Assembly (NCBI GenBank): GCA_030146155.1
Contig: JASLCF010000103.1
Location: forward strand, 1 to 7,518
DNA length: 7,518 nt
From: Savagea sp.
GTDB lineage: Bacteria > Bacillota > Bacilli > Bacillales_A > Planococcaceae
Direction: 5' to 3'
Shown here one piece after another: positions 6,391-7,518 of the stretch (position 1 is the stretch's first letter; every line of letters starts with the position of its first letter). The position numbers and the translations under genes were made by a program. The notes beneath the pieces are model-generated. The model saw only the letters and a list, made by a program, of their open reading frames with translations. It made no database searches and had not been told where the DNA came from.

Positions 6391-6504
6391 AGATGGCGAC
6401 TCCTTGGGGATTTTAGCGTTACATGTGGGCCCTGGACAGAGCGAAGGAAGCGGCTCACCGAACGCCCTCTAAGAACGCGTCCATCTGGAACGGAAAGCAA
6501 CGGG
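6391..6504. repeat. GC-rich structured intergenic element, resembling a dispersed Bacillales repeat
   Basis: This stretch is clearly richer in G+C than its surroundings and folds into nested stems. The outer stem is AGATGGCG (6391-6398) with CG-T-CCATCT (6478-6486, one bulged T). The middle stem is GCGTT (6416-6420) with AACGC (6461-6465), or alternatively TTAG (6413-6416) with CTAA (6469-6472). The inner stem is GTGGGCC (6425-6431) with GGCTCAC (6452-6458), one G-U pair. A conserved-looking tail GGAACGGAAAGCAACGGG (6487-6504) follows. From memory, sequences with GGCGACTCC at the start, a GCGAAGGAAGCGGCTCACCG-like middle and AAGCGTCC...GGAACGGAAAGCAACGGG at the end recur between genes in Bacillaceae and related genomes. 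Whether it is a mobile MITE-like repeat or an expressed RNA is not known to me. No flanking target duplication is evident. Confidence 0.6.
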
Positions 6505-6593
6505 TGATTTGGCTAATGCCTCTAAAAAGAACTTGTCAAAAAATCAATTACATGGACTAAAATTCTTCACCTACGTTATTTGACAAAGAATTT

Positions 6594-6638
6594 AAAAAAT
6601 CGAGCCTCCTACTTTTAAGTAGTCGGGCTCGATTTTTT
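6594..6638 (-). terminator. Strong intrinsic terminator of the queT operon, likely bidirectional
   Basis: AAAAAATCGAGCC (6594-6606) and GGCTCGATTTTTT (6626-6638) form a 13-bp perfect stem; the interior CTACTT/AAGTAG (6609-6614, 6617-6622) pairs further. T-tracts occur on both strands, so it can end transcripts from either side. The stem includes the first two bases (6637-6638) of the triplet that encodes the minus-strand stop codon. Confidence 0.9.
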
Positions 6639-6867
6639 AGTCTTCATCTTTGATGTTGCGATCAGGCGGAAGAGGTTCTTCCCAGTAATTTTTAATTTGT
6701 TCTTTCAAGTGCTCAAGTTGTTCGAAATAAAGGGTAAATTGATCCATATTGATAAGCCATTCTTTCCCATCATCGACCGCTTTAATTTTTCCTTCAAAAA
6801 TATAACGTTGCACTTGAGAAACGGGCATTTGAAGTTCTTCTGCAACTTCAGAGAGTGTTTTATACAT
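6637..6867 (-). CDS. Small excisionase/MerR-type helix-turn-helix protein
   Basis: A 76-residue soluble protein. Residues about 2-45 fit a winged helix-turn-helix of the excisionase/MerR type: TLSEVAEELQMPVSQVQRYI (4-23) reads as helix-turn-recognition helix, and EGKIKAVDDGKEWLI (25-39) as the wing, which in these domains is usually a short hairpin with a Gly and Trp or Arg. The rest is an acidic helix (FEQLEHLKEQIKNYWEE, 48-64) and a charged Pro-containing tail ending in DED. The start at 6867 lies inside the end of queT (8-base overlap), with GAGGAA upstream (about 6878-6883) at a long 11-base spacing, so translation is probably coupled to queT. No integrase or phage gene is nearby, so the excisionase label describes only the fold. 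DNA binding is predicted; the target and any link to queuosine salvage are unknown. Confidence 0.8.
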   Translation of the reverse strand: MYKTLSEVAEELQMPVSQVQRYIFEGKIKAVDDGKEWLINMDQFTLYFEQLEHLKEQIKNYWEEPLPPDRNIKDED

Positions 6868-7372
6868 GACGGTTAGCTTCCTCGAAAATTGTAGAGAGTG
6901 ATAGTCGTTCAGCTACTAATTTCCAGATGGGAATTGCCAATGTCATCACGATAAATTCACTCAAGAATAGGCCGCCCCATGTAATGAAAAACACCTCAAT
7001 AGAAAATGCACCGCCTGCCATAATCAATAAGGCGATAATCCACATCATTGCTGAAAAAATGAAGGAGTTAAAGAGCATCAATTTCCATTTTGTTTGAATA
7101 AATCGACTAGCAATCATGGTGATGACTAGGGCAGACAATGTATGCATTACGCCGAAAACCACATCGATAATTCCAAATGCGGAGAAGAGATTTGTGATGA
7201 AGACACCGATTAGAATCCCATAAAAGAATTTTTTATTATAAACGATGAGATGATTCAACATCTCACCTAGTCTAAGTTGAATCGCTCCAAAAGCCAAAGG
7301 GAGAATGGCTAAACTAGCTACTGCATAAATCGTTCCGATAATAGCATTGACGACAAGTACTTTTGTTTTCAT
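6860..7372 (-). CDS. queT: QueT family transporter, predicted queuosine-precursor (preQ1) ECF substrate-binding subunit
   Basis: A 170-residue, five-to-six-helix membrane protein of the QueT/DUF988 family. Such proteins are S components of energy-coupling factor transporters, proposed to take up a queuosine precursor such as preQ1 and to rely on a shared ATPase/EcfT module encoded elsewhere. Family features seen are LPLAFGAIQLRLGEMLN (24-40), where the RLGE/RLAE stretch and following Asn are characteristic, then YGILIGVFITNLFSAFGIIDVVFG (51-74, the first part of a conserved Gly/Asn-rich region) and a later hydrophobic half ending in IPIWKL (147-152). The frame is open to an ATG at 7417, but AAAGGA (7382-7387) lies 9 bases before the ATG at 7372, and a promoter candidate at 7408-7416 makes the longer forms unlikely. 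It is the first gene of an operon with the HTH protein. No que biosynthesis gene is in view, consistent with salvage. Confidence 0.87.
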   Translation of the reverse strand: MKTKVLVVNAIIGTIYAVASLAILPLAFGAIQLRLGEMLNHLIVYNKKFFYGILIGVFITNLFSAFGIIDVVFGVMHTLSALVITMIASRFIQTKWKLMLFNSFIFSAMMWIIALLIMAGGAFSIEVFFITWGGLFLSEFIVMTLAIPIWKLVAERLSLSTIFEEANRHV

Positions 7373-7407
7373 TACTGACTTTCCTTTCTCTTCAAACATC
7401 ATCGTAA

Positions 7408-7416
7408 ATTGTAACA
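7408..7416 (-). promoter_or_regulatory. Candidate extended -10 promoter of queT
   Basis: On the minus strand TGT (7414-7416) precedes TACAAT (7408-7413), an extended -10 matching TATAAT at five of six positions. The -35 region 17 bases upstream is weak. Transcription would start near 7401, leaving about 28 bases before the ATG at 7372 and no room for a riboswitch in that transcript. Confidence 0.4.
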
Positions 7417-7481
7417 TATTATTTTAGTCGCGTCTGTACTATACGCAGGTGAGATTGAGTCAAGTTTTTGTGGGTGATTAT

Positions 7482-7512
7482 TTGATCCAGGTAAAACTCT
7501 TCAAAATATAAT
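7482..7512 (+). promoter_or_regulatory. Candidate plus-strand promoter for a gene beyond the window
   Basis: A perfect TATAAT (7507-7512) follows TTGATC (7482-7487) with a long 19-base spacer. It would drive a gene divergent from queT starting past the right edge, which cannot be seen. In AT-rich DNA a chance match is possible. Confidence 0.25.
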
Positions 7513-7518
7513 GAGGTT

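Larger units (their letters stand above)
6119..6636. other. 518-base gene-free interval rich in RNA-like folds
   Basis: No open frame here carries recognisable coding content. From left to right it holds a long-armed hairpin with a T-rich tail (6140-6218) enclosing a strong SD-like sequence; a stretch 6221-6311 with only a weak TGTCAT/ATGGCA hairpin; a compact hairpin (6312-6344); a GC-rich structured element (6391-6504); an 8-bp inverted repeat TTGTCAAA/TTTGACAA with a 38-base spacer (6533-6586); and the terminator of the minus-strand operon (6594-6638). The two flanking operons converge on it. Confidence 0.7.

Noticed and set aside
6637..6867. Excisionase of a prophage or integrative element
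   Set aside because: Only the fold matches; no integrase, attachment-site repeat, tRNA gene or phage gene is present, and the gene is overlapped with queT in a transport operon.
7373..7417. Longer QueT starting at 7417, 7402 or 7399
   Set aside because: No RBS at a suitable distance for these ATGs, and they overlap the -10 candidate; the family-like N-terminus begins at MKTKVLVV, preceded by AAAGGA.

Overview
The window looks like an ordinary, AT-rich chromosomal segment of a Gram-positive bacterium of the order Bacillales. Evidence: strong AAGGAGG-type ribosome binding sites, a lipoprotein-anchored solute-binding protein, CcpA-type cre sites, intrinsic terminators with long U-tracts, and Bacillus-like gene families (YitT, OpuD-type BCCT carrier, QueT). 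A Planococcaceae-type relative is my guess; nothing in the window proves the family.

Layout, left to right. (1) 2-856, minus strand: a YitT-family membrane protein lacking only its last few residues at the window edge. (2) 1006-2529, minus: a BCCT-family sodium/glycine-betaine symporter with a hairpin after its stop. (3) 2530-3017: a 488-base divergent regulatory region with a minus-strand promoter for the BCCT gene and, on the plus strand, two cre-like sites, a promoter candidate and an 11-codon leader ORF. (4) 3018-6118, plus: a two-gene TRAP transporter of the TAXI type, made of a lipoprotein binding protein and a fused small+large permease, with a terminator-like hairpin in the gap between them. 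(5) 6119-6636: 518 bases without a convincing gene, holding several RNA-like folds, including a GC-rich structured element that resembles a dispersed Bacillales intergenic repeat. (6) 6637-7372, minus: a two-gene unit, queT (predicted queuosine-precursor ECF substrate-binding subunit) and an overlapping small excisionase-type HTH protein, closed by a strong terminator. (7) 7373-7518: the queT promoter region and possibly the promoter of a plus-strand gene beyond the window.

Functionally this is a transport-rich region: osmoprotectant uptake, TRAP uptake of an unidentified organic anion that is probably under carbon catabolite control, and salvage of a queuosine precursor. I see no phage, transposase, CRISPR, defence or biosynthetic cluster. 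The parts that most deserve a second look are the non-coding ones: the leader ORF with cre sites ahead of the TRAP operon, the intra-operon attenuator, and the structured 6119-6636 interval.
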